DNA from: CAIODY01 sp046051225
GTDB taxonomy: Bacteria > Bacteroidota > Bacteroidia > Chitinophagales > CAIODY01
Assembly (NCBI GenBank): GCA_046051225.1
Contig: JBJOOR010000020.1
Span: 1 to 32,608 of the forward strand
Length of the DNA: 32,608 nt
Direction: 5' to 3'
A program made the translations under genes and the position numbers. Of this stretch, positions 1 to 7,714 are shown one piece after another; within the stretch, counting starts at the first letter, position 1; every line of letters starts with the position of its first letter. The notes below the pieces were generated by a model. It searched no databases and was not told the origin of the DNA. It worked only from the letters and a program-made list of their open reading frames with translations.

Positions 1-41
1 TTTTTGTAAAAAATAATATTAATCGAAACAGAGCAACGGAA

Positions 42-118
42 AAAGATGCCTAAAGATGGAAAAAGATGTACTATGTTCTACCTAATTCTACCATAAAATG
101 CAAAGGTGGAAAAAGTTG
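42..118. repeat. Helically phased short repeats (iteron-like)
   Basis: AAAGATG occurs at 42-48, 52-58 and 62-68. The related AAAGGTG and AAAGTTG lie at 102-108 and 112-118, in the same ten-base register. Between them TTCTACC occurs at 76-82 and 86-92, also ten bases apart. A ten-base period is not a codon multiple, so this is not coding repetition. It puts each copy on nearly the same face of the helix, as in iterons or arm-type protein-binding sites. The function is inferred. Confidence 0.5.
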
Positions 119-238
119 GTAACCCATATCAAACACTCATCATAGCTTTGTTGCGCCAACAAACCTATAAATGAAATGAAGCAAGAATTTACGTCAATTT
201 TTTTTCGCAAAACAACTTTTTATAACAACAAAAAAAAC

Positions 239-273
239 ATACCCAATCGAAGAGAATTTATACCCAATCAAAG
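239..273. repeat. Direct repeat pair, 21-base period
   Basis: ATACCCAATCGAAG at 239-252 and ATACCCAATCAAAG at 260-273 differ at one position and are offset by 21 bases, about two helical turns. They lie in the non-coding leader. They could be a protein-binding site; nothing more can be read from the sequence. Confidence 0.35.
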
Positions 274-408
274 TTTGTTTGGCAGATTCTTGGCAAACCC
301 ATCCAAATCGCCGAAGCATGTCAAACCCTTATCAGACCTTTGTAAAAGCAAATAACAAATCATAACAATTACGTCAATTAACGCAACATCAACCAAGCAT
401 ATACTACA

Positions 409-795
409 ATGGAAAATCAAACAACAACATCAGAAAAAGCAGAAGAAAAAAAAGCAGAAGAACCCACATCAACCATTAACTGGGGCGCAATGGCATTAGC
501 TGCATTAGCAGGCGGAGCATTAGGCTATTTATTAAGTAGTCAATCGTCAAAAAAAGAAACAGCAGTAAATGACGACTTAGAAATTGACGATAGTGATAGA
601 GTAGAAAGATGGCAATTACAAAAACAAAAACACGAAAAGAAAATGAAAGAAGAAAAAAGTATCGCAGCAGAAAAACAAGCAACAGAAATCAATCGTCAAT
701 CACATCAATTACAGAAAGAAAAATTAAATAAAAAAGTTGAAAGGAAAATAGCAACACCACAAAAAAAATCAAGCACCTACATTCAAATCAAATAA
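409..795 (+). CDS. Small membrane-anchored coiled-coil protein, unknown function
   Basis: This 128-residue protein is not a family I recognise. The first 23 residues are polar and Glu/Lys-rich. They are followed by a glycine/alanine-rich hydrophobic stretch at about residues 24-43 (AMALAALAGGALGYLLSS), which should form one membrane segment. The remainder is highly charged, rich in Lys, Glu and Gln, and probably a helical coiled coil. It opens a plus-strand run of small genes leading to the serine recombinase, 11 bases before the next gene, so co-transcription is likely. A structural or scaffold role in the mobile element is possible but unproven. Confidence 0.6.
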   Translation: MENQTTTSEKAEEKKAEEPTSTINWGAMALAALAGGALGYLLSSQSSKKETAVNDDLEIDDSDRVERWQLQKQKHEKKMKEEKSIAAEKQATEINRQSHQLQKEKLNKKVERKIATPQKKSSTYIQIK

Positions 796-806
796 AAAAA
801 AATAAC

Positions 807-1055
807 ATGAATCATTACATGAAAACAAAAACGGTAAAAGTTCCCATTGACTTATTAATGGAAGTAGCAGAGCAGTTAGATGTTAATCAAATGACAGCCA
901 CACTTGGAAAAGTAGGCAACGAAATCGGCACTATTCAATTGACGATAACCTATAACGGTCAAGACGAAACACAAGTTCAATTGTTGGAAGATATACAACA
1001 AGAATGCAAGGATTATGACGAAGCTATTTATTGTGTAATAACACCTGAATCCTAA
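807..1055 (+). CDS. Small acidic protein, paralogue of the gene at 1967
   Basis: This is an 82-residue protein of unknown function. A second ATG at 819 gives a product beginning MKTKTVKVPID. That aligns with the MKTKQFAVPQD start of the gene at 1967, so 819 may be the real start. The two proteins share spacing through the N-terminal VP.D, the central EI.I.V.Y strand and the C-terminal acidic helix (ELIE or EDIQQ). I infer a small alpha/beta fold of about 70 residues. It sits between the membrane protein gene and the zinc-ribbon gene in a tight plus-strand run. Confidence 0.6.
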   Translation: MNHYMKTKTVKVPIDLLMEVAEQLDVNQMTATLGKVGNEIGTIQLTITYNGQDETQVQLLEDIQQECKDYDEAIYCVITPES

Positions 1056-1066
1056 AAAAAACGAGT

Positions 1067-1906
1067 ATGCAAAAACATTGTGAACACTGCGGAAAACTAT
1101 TTGAAGCCGCAAGAGAATTTAGAAAATATTGCAGCGATACCTGTAAGCAATATGCGTATATAGAAAGAAACCAATTTGCAAAACCAGTCATTGACGGCAT
1201 TGACAACAATCACGTAAATAACATCAATAAAACAAATAGCAAAAATGAAGAGCAAAACAATCTCAAAGATTTATTGAGTGATATAAAATCATTGCTGATA
1301 AAGATAAATGAAAGACCTAACGAACATTCAACAACTATTGATAAAACAATTGAAATTGCCAATAAATACGTCAATGACGTAGATAAAAATTTACCCATCA
1401 TTAACGTCAATACTGCAACCTTCAATGACGATACATTGACGGAAGTAAAGAAAGAAACAGCTTCCTCCAAACGAATTTGGAAAAGTGAATTCATGAAAGA
1501 TTTACGCCATGAATTATTTGTAAAAGGCAAAGGAGCAAAAATATTTTGGCAACATCATTTTCCTGAATGGGATGCTGACACATTAGACATGATAAGAGCG
1601 CATAATTTTTTCTTACAAGAATTATTACGTGAGACTTTGCGATTGCAATTTCAATCAGAAACAACATGGGATGAACTACAAGATTTGTATGACCAATACG
1701 AGCAATTAAAAGATGATAACTCTGAATTACCCGAAGATTATCCTTATCACGAATTGATTGAAAGTCTGATGAACAAAATAGAAAAAGCTTTTATACATCA
1801 ACAGTCAACTCCAATTATCAAATTTCATTTTCATACATCACTTCGTTTTGAGTTAATTAAAACCATTTGTGAAATTGGATACGATTATGATATAAAAAAC
1901 TATTAG
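1067..1906 (+). CDS. Zinc-ribbon N-terminal protein of a mobile element
   Basis: The 279-residue product opens with a treble-clef or FCS-like zinc site: CEHCGKLF (Cys5, Cys8) and KYCSDTCKQ (Cys22, Cys26). Such a site usually binds nucleic acid or protein. Residues 45-135 are Asn/Lys-rich and probably flexible with helices. Residues 140-275 are predicted helical, with WQHHFPEWD and an acidic helix. Proteins starting with this kind of Cys4 ribbon are common in Bacteroidota accessory DNA, but I cannot name a family. It begins 11 bases after the preceding gene and is flanked by two paralogous small acidic protein genes. A DNA-binding accessory role is inferred. Confidence 0.65.
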   Translation: MQKHCEHCGKLFEAAREFRKYCSDTCKQYAYIERNQFAKPVIDGIDNNHVNNINKTNSKNEEQNNLKDLLSDIKSLLIKINERPNEHSTTIDKTIEIANKYVNDVDKNLPIINVNTATFNDDTLTEVKKETASSKRIWKSEFMKDLRHELFVKGKGAKIFWQHHFPEWDADTLDMIRAHNFFLQELLRETLRLQFQSETTWDELQDLYDQYEQLKDDNSELPEDYPYHELIESLMNKIEKAFIHQQSTPIIKFHFHTSLRFELIKTICEIGYDYDIKNY

Positions 1907-1966
1907 TTGAAATGAAACCCTATGAAAACAGAACAATTATTTTTTAACAAAAACAAACAACAAAAA

Positions 1967-2176
1967 ATGAAGACAAAACAATTTGCCGTACCACAAGACC
2001 AAATTACAGCCTTCTGTGAAATCATCGAAGAACATGAATTAGAAAATTCAATCGTTGGTACAAATGAAGAAGAAGAAATCGTCATTGACGTAAATTACGA
2101 AGACGATGAACGAAGTGCTGTGATGGAATTGATTGAGTTAATCGAAGTAGATGACGATAATGACGATGAAAATTGA
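1967..2176 (+). CDS. Small acidic protein, paralogue of the gene at 807
   Basis: I chose the ATG at 1967 because its product begins MKTKQFAVPQD, matching the start of the paralogue at 807/819. An in-frame ATG at 1922 would add 15 Asn/Lys/Phe-rich residues. The 69-residue protein ends in a very acidic tail (EVDDDNDDEN). It shares the VP.D, EI.I.V.Y and terminal ELIE-type pattern with its paralogue. The function is unknown. A strongly acidic small protein on a mobile element could be a DNA mimic or a partner for a basic protein, but there is no direct evidence. The stop codon overlaps one copy of the ATTGACG motif. Confidence 0.55.
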   Translation: MKTKQFAVPQDQITAFCEIIEEHELENSIVGTNEEEEIVIDVNYEDDERSAVMELIELIEVDDDNDDEN

Positions 2177-2201
2177 CGATTGAAAAAACAGCCATTAAAT
2201 G

Positions 2202-2213
2202 CGTCAATTGACG
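2202..2213. promoter_or_regulatory. Perfect 12-bp palindrome CGTCAATTGACG
   Basis: This lies in the 227-base gap between the small acidic protein gene and the recombinase unit. It joins two inverted copies of the CGTCAAT motif that recurs through 192-2254. Two related odd palindromes lie inside genes at 1369-1379 (CGTCAATGACG) and 2080-2090 (CGTCATTGACG). Position and symmetry suit an operator for a dimeric regulator; that is inference. The rest of the gap is A/T-rich with no other clear element. Confidence 0.4.
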
Positions 2214-2403
2214 TAAAAAGTATAGACAATTGGCAAATGACAGCATCCGTCAATCTATAAAATTGAAACAAAAGCCAGTTATAGGCGATTTAAGGCATTT
2301 TAATCGAAAGTCAATACAGTAGGTTATTCCAAGGCGATTATTTACCTTTGAATAGGGCAATATATCGCTTTGGATTTTTTTACAAAAATGAAAAAGTGAG
2401 GAT

Positions 2404-2605
2404 ATGGAAAATAACAACAAAAAAGAAAAAGTAGGACAGGAATTAACAATTGAGGATATAAAATCAGAATCTGAATATCAACATCTAACAGATAAACAGG
2501 CACAGGAAATGATAGATACAATTACCGCTTATTGTGAAATGATTATTCAGCATTATGAAAGTTTACAAATGAAAAAGCAAGAACAAAAAAATATTCAATT
2601 TTTAT

Positions 2606-2634
<29 letters not shown>
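2404..2634 (+). CDS. Small protein overlapping the recombinase gene
   Basis: This is a 76-residue, charged, probably helical protein with no family I recognise. Its 3' end overlaps the start of the serine recombinase gene by 29 bases in another frame. That suggests translational coupling and a shared transcript. The central part (EDIKSESEYQHL..DKQAQEMIDTI..YCEMIIQHYE) reads as two helices. By position it may be a recombination directionality factor or a regulator of the recombinase; sequence alone does not show this. Confidence 0.55.
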
Positions 2635-4271
<1,637 letters not shown>

Positions 4272-4282
4272 ATATTGGGCTG

Positions 4283-4312
4283 CAAATGTAGAACTTTCTT
4301 TTCGAATAACAA
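4283..4312 (-). promoter_or_regulatory. Promoter of the initiator tRNA gene
   Basis: The minus strand reads TTG (complement of 4310-4312), 19 bases, then TACATTTG (complement of 4283-4290). This matches the Bacteroidota pattern of a TTTG/TTG -33 element and TAnnTTTG -7 element. The predicted start lies a few bases before the tRNA 5' end. Confidence 0.6.
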
Positions 4313-4344
4313 CTTTTATGTTAAGTTTTATTTTTTCATTTCAT

Positions 4345-4352
4345 TACTTTTG
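4345..4352 (+). promoter_or_regulatory. -7 box of the metG promoter
   Basis: TACTTTTG is an exact TAnnTTTG match, 17 bases before the metG ATG, which implies a short leader. The -33 element is not clear. It stands back to back with the tRNA promoter. Confidence 0.5.
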
Positions 4353-4369
4353 TGTTTTATATTCAAACT

Positions 4370-6520
4370 ATGACAGAACAACAACGCTATTTAATTACAG
4401 CCGCTTTGCCTTATGCCAACGGCCCTATTCATATTGGTCATTTAGCTGGCTGCCATTTGCCTGCTGATATTTATGCACGATTTCGCCGCATGCAAAATCA
4501 TGAAGTTTTATTTATTTGCGGCACTGATGAACATGGCGTCCCCATTACGTTAGCGGCTCGAAAAGAACATACCACACCGCAAGCTGTGGCTGATAAATAT
4601 CACGAAATGATTGACAAAGCTTTGTACAAATTCGGAATTTCGTTTGATAATTTTTCACGAACAACGAGTGAAGTTCACAGAGAAACTGCCACCGATTTCT
4701 TTTTGGATTTGTACAACAAAAATTTGTTTGAAGAAAAAACGGAAGAGCAATTTTATGATGAAGACAACAAACAATTTTTAGCCGATAGATACATCATGGG
4801 CACATGCCCCAAATGCGGCAATGAAAGGGCTTACGGCGACCAATGCGAAAAATGTGGCAGCACTTTAAATCCACGTGATTTAATCAATCCGCATAGCACT
4901 ATTTCATCCAAACCTTTGGTGATGAAAGAAACCAAACATTGGTATATTCCATTGGATAAATATGAAGGTTGGTTACGTGAATGGATTTTAGTTGGACATA
5001 AAGATGATTGGAAAACGAATGTTTACGGACAGTGCAAAAGCTGGATTGACGGCGGTTTACAGCCACGTGCAGTAACCCGTGATTTGGACTGGGGCGTTCC
5101 AGTTCCATTGCCAAATGCTGAAGGAAAAGTTTTGTATGTGTGGTTTGATGCGCCAATTGGCTACATTTCAGCAACTAAAGAAATTACACCCGATTGGAAA
5201 AAATTCTGGTGTGATGAAAAAACACATCTGATTCATTTCTTGGGGAAAGACAATATAGTTTTTCATTGCATCATTTTTCCAACGATGCTGAAAATGCACG
5301 GTGGATACGTGTTGCCAGAAAATGTGCCTGCCAATGAATTTTTAAATTTAGAAGGCGATAAAATTTCTACTTCACGAAATTGGGCAGTTTGGTTGCACGA
5401 ATATTTAGAAGAATTTCCAGAGCAACAAGATGTGTTGCGTTATGTGTTGGCAGCCAACGCACCTGAAACAAAAGACAATGATTTTACTTGGAAAGATTTT
5501 CAAGACCGCTGCAATAGTGAGCTGGTGGCAGTTTTGGGCAATTTTTTTAATCGCACAATTGTATTGTCACAAAAATTTTGCGGTAGTAAAATTCCAAAAC
5601 GTCATGTTGACTTAGAAACTGAAACAGAGAAAAATTTGTGGTTAGAATTTGATGCGATTAAAAAACGCATGGAAGAATCAATGAGCCATTATCGCTTACG
5701 TGAAGCACTTTCGGAGATGATGAATGCTGCAAGATTGGGCAATAAATATTTAACAGAACAAGAGCCTTGGAAAAAAACAAAAGGTGATGTGTATGTGGGT
5801 GAAAATGATTTTGAGCAATTGCAAAATAAATATCGGGTAGAAAATTGCTTACATCATTGCCTGCAACTATCAGCAAATCTTGCAATTTTGATGTATCCGT
5901 TTATGCCTTTTACGGCGAAGAAAATTTTGATGCACTTCAACATCAACAAAAAAGCAAACGAATTATTGTTGTGGGAAAATGCAGGCAGAATGGACTTGTT
6001 GAGCGTTGGTTACACGATTAACAATCCTGTTTTGTTGTTCAGAAAAATTGAAGATGAAGAGATGGCGAAGCAAGTGGAAAAGTTAAAAGCAAGTAAAGAC
6101 CTCATCCTAAATCCTTCTCCTTCTGAGAAGGACTTGAGCGGCGGCAAAACTCCCCTCTCTGAAGGAGAGGGGTTGGGGGTGAGGTCAATAAAAGCTGAAA
6201 TTCAATTCGATGATTTTGCTAAAATGGATTTACGAATTGGAACTATTATAGAAGCTGAAAAATTACCGAAAGCTGATAAATTATTAAAGCTGACTGTTGA
6301 CTTAGGTTTTGAAAAAAGAACCGTAGTTAGTGGCATTGCTTTGCATTACAAGCCCGAAGACATTATTGGGCAGCAGGTAACTTTGCTTTGCAATTTAGCA
6401 CCACGAAAAATGAAAGGCATTGAAAGCCAAGGCATGATTTTAATGGCGGAAGATGGAGACGGAAAATTGAAATTTATGATGCCGAATAATAAGACGGAGA
6501 ATGGAAGTGGGGTGAGTTAG
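4370..6520 (+). CDS. metG: Methionyl-tRNA synthetase
   Basis: It charges tRNA-Met with methionine in the cytoplasm. The ATG at 4370 gives MTEQQRYLITAALPYANG; an upstream GTG at 4352 overlaps the promoter box and is unlikely. Visible signatures are HIGH at residues 21-24, a zinc knuckle with Cys146, Cys149, Cys159 and Cys162, and KISTS at 331-335 as the KMSKS-type loop. The helical anticodon-binding domain follows, then a C-terminal EMAP/OB tRNA-binding domain from about 611 (FAKMDLRIGTI). At 716 residues it is roughly 30 longer than I would expect for relatives. The extra residues (about 577-606) come from a palindromic repeat element inserted in frame in the linker before the C-terminal domain. 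The neighbour is the initiator tRNA gene, divergently transcribed. Confidence 0.97.
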   Translation: MTEQQRYLITAALPYANGPIHIGHLAGCHLPADIYARFRRMQNHEVLFICGTDEHGVPITLAARKEHTTPQAVADKYHEMIDKALYKFGISFDNFSRTTSEVHRETATDFFLDLYNKNLFEEKTEEQFYDEDNKQFLADRYIMGTCPKCGNERAYGDQCEKCGSTLNPRDLINPHSTISSKPLVMKETKHWYIPLDKYEGWLREWILVGHKDDWKTNVYGQCKSWIDGGLQPRAVTRDLDWGVPVPLPNAEGKVLYVWFDAPIGYISATKEITPDWKKFWCDEKTHLIHFLGKDNIVFHCIIFPTMLKMHGGYVLPENVPANEFLNLEGDKISTSRNWAVWLHEYLEEFPEQQDVLRYVLAANAPETKDNDFTWKDFQDRCNSELVAVLGNFFNRTIVLSQKFCGSKIPKRHVDLETETEKNLWLEFDAIKKRMEESMSHYRLREALSEMMNAARLGNKYLTEQEPWKKTKGDVYVGENDFEQLQNKYRVENCLHHCLQLSANLAILMYPFMPFTAKKILMHFNINKKANELLLWENAGRMDLLSVGYTINNPVLLFRKIEDEEMAKQVEKLKASKDLILNPSPSEKDLSGGKTPLSEGEGLGVRSIKAEIQFDDFAKMDLRIGTIIEAEKLPKADKLLKLTVDLGFEKRTVVSGIALHYKPEDIIGQQVTLLCNLAPRKMKGIESQGMILMAEDGDGKLKFMMPNNKTENGSGVS
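6098..6186. repeat. Palindromic repeat element inserted in frame in metG
   Basis: The element begins GACCTCATCC and ends GGGGGTGAGGTC, so its ends are inverted repeats. It contains an inner hairpin CCCCTCTCTGAAGGAGAGGGG-like core (6152-6172) and a second small hairpin (CCTTCTC..GAGAAGG, 6113-6131). Its G/C-rich composition stands out from the A/T-rich gene. It translates without stops into the Ser/Pro/Gly-rich linker ending EGEGLGVRS. Repeats of the GACCTCACCCCCAACCCC type are familiar in Bacteroidota genomes, mostly between genes. Confidence 0.7.
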
Positions 6521-6567
6521 GTAATTAGAAAATTAGTAGATGAGGAAATTCAAAAATTGAAAATTAA

Positions 6568-6945
6568 ATGCAAAAGTTTCATTTTTTTATAGCGTTAATA
6601 CTTGGGTTGCTTTTATCATTAGTTTCATTTTTCGGCGAACGATTGTATGTATTTCTCATATTGTTCTTTTGGATGTTTTTTCTTCTGCAAATTTTTCATG
6701 TTTTATCATTGATATTCATTCATAGAAAAAACTTTGAAATATGCTTTAACCTTTGTCCATATTTTGCAGGAGTATTTCTTCCTTTCTTTGGTGTTGCATT
6801 TCCAAATTCTTTTTTAACTTATTTAACTATTTGCGTTTCGCTTAATTCTGCATGGATAATTTATGTGATTTACATGTTTTCATTTAGAAATAAATCTCCA
6901 CAAATATTACTTCACATTATTCGTCAAACAGAAAATGAGAAATAA
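6568..6945 (+). CDS. Small multi-pass membrane protein, unknown function
   Basis: This 125-residue, Phe- and Leu-rich protein has about four predicted membrane segments (roughly 5-20, 27-50, 62-80 and 84-108). I do not recognise a family. It follows metG by 47 bases on the same strand. Its last codons overlap the ATG of the following lipoprotein gene by 11 bases, which suggests coupling. The C-terminal residues IRQTENEK recur at the end of that lipoprotein because of a 27-bp DNA repeat. Confidence 0.6.
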   Translation: MQKFHFFIALILGLLLSLVSFFGERLYVFLILFFWMFFLLQIFHVLSLIFIHRKNFEICFNLCPYFAGVFLPFFGVAFPNSFLTYLTICVSLNSAWIIYVIYMFSFRNKSPQILLHIIRQTENEK

Positions 6946-6951
6946 TTTCAC
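6925..6951 (+). repeat. 27-bp junction repeat, copy 1
   Basis: This is identical over 27 bases to 7517-7543. It carries both the end of the membrane protein gene and the ATG of the lipoprotein gene. Confidence 0.85.
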
Positions 6952-7537
6952 GAAATATGGTTTGATTTTGTTGGTAGCAATTTGTTTTGTGAATTGTAAT
7001 TCTGCTCAGAAAAAAGAAGGTAAAAAAACAGTCGAAAAAAAACTTTTTACCGAATTTAAATTTATCAAATGGAACTATAAAAAATCAGAAATTGAAACCA
7101 TTGCAAAAGAACAATTCTCACATTTTTTACCCAAAGAAGATTCTATAAAAAATCCAATGACAAGAAAATGGCGAAAATTCAATATTCAATTTCTCGAAAT
7201 AAAAAATAAAACTTTCGATACGGTTTTTGTTCTTGGTCAAATTGATTCTACAGACAAATTTCTTTATGCGACTGCTCCCTATTTTTATAATGATTCAACT
7301 AAAATGTGGTGTAAAGATTTGAAAGTACAAATTGGTGATTGGTTAGGTTTTCATCCAATATGGCCATCTTTAAAAAAGAATTACTACAACTTATATATAG
7401 AAACACAAGACTCCATGATGTTTCGCTACTATTTCAAAACCTCACAATTCAAAGATTCATTGATGTGGCATGATGTGTATTACACTTTCAAAAACGATTC
7501 ATTGCTCATCGTTAGGCAAACAGAAAATGAGAAATAA
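6935..7537 (+). CDS. Putative lipoprotein, unknown function
   Basis: The 200-residue product starts MRNNFTKYGLILLVAICFVNC, a short lipoprotein signal with Cys at about residue 21, followed by a Lys-rich linker. The mature part is beta-rich and aromatic (FKFIKWNY, YNLYIETQDSMMFRYYF). I do not recognise the family. It should sit in the envelope as a lipid-anchored protein. The gene overlaps the upstream membrane protein gene by 11 bases. Both its start and its stop fall in copies of the same 27-bp repeat, so it looks like one unit of a tandem duplication with a 592-base period. Confidence 0.65.
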   Translation: MRNNFTKYGLILLVAICFVNCNSAQKKEGKKTVEKKLFTEFKFIKWNYKKSEIETIAKEQFSHFLPKEDSIKNPMTRKWRKFNIQFLEIKNKTFDTVFVLGQIDSTDKFLYATAPYFYNDSTKMWCKDLKVQIGDWLGFHPIWPSLKKNYYNLYIETQDSMMFRYYFKTSQFKDSLMWHDVYYTFKNDSLLIVRQTENEK

Positions 7538-7543
7538 TTTCAC
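7517..7543 (+). repeat. 27-bp junction repeat, copy 2
   Basis: This is the second copy of 6925-6951, 592 bases downstream. It holds the stop codon of the lipoprotein gene and a new ATG (7527) that would restart the same N-terminus. Confidence 0.85.
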
Positions 7544-7670
7544 AAATTTTCACAGAAAAAATCTTTGTGCAACTTCGTGGAATCCTTTGTGGGGCCTTTT
7601 GGTACAATTCTTAACTAATCTTATCAAAAGAAATAGTAATGTGCTTACATTCATTTCATGCAATATGTAA
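7527..7670 (+). pseudogene. Decayed start of a further tandem unit
   Basis: The ATG at 7527 opens a 47-residue frame that starts MRNNFT exactly like the lipoprotein gene. It then diverges at once into sequence with no signal peptide, translated from an intergenic repeat. I read it as the leftover start of another tandem copy, truncated by later insertion or deletion. It is unlikely to encode a working protein. Confidence 0.4.
7549..7592. repeat. Intergenic CTTTGTG/CTTCGTG repeat
   Basis: CTTTGTG, CTTCGTG and CTTTGTG follow one another at 10-12 base steps. Such strings are a familiar dispersed intergenic repeat in Bacteroidota genomes. It occupies the gap after the lipoprotein gene; the rest of the gap to 7714 shows no clear element. 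Confidence 0.45.
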
Positions 7671-7714
7671 AGATTTCTTTTTAATTTTAGGCACAAGCAT
7701 CTAACCTAAATATT

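Larger units (their letters stand above)
1..408. other. Non-coding leader of the mobile element
   Basis: I see no convincing gene in these 408 bases. The stretch is A-rich and holds several short repeats: helically phased heptamers at 42-118, a 21-base-spaced pair at 239-273, and two copies of CGTCAAT at 192 and 372. It lies directly upstream of a run of small plus-strand genes, so it may hold the promoter for that run and binding sites for element-encoded proteins. The true left boundary of the element is not visible; I found no copy of the tRNA 3' end here. Confidence 0.5.

Noticed and set aside
1..408. Second attachment site for the recombinase
   Set aside because: I found no match to the tRNA 3' end or its terminator in the leader, so the other boundary must lie outside the window or be degenerate.
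4352..4369. GTG start for metG
   Set aside because: It overlaps the predicted -7 box. The ATG at 4370 gives the expected N-terminus just before the HIGH region.
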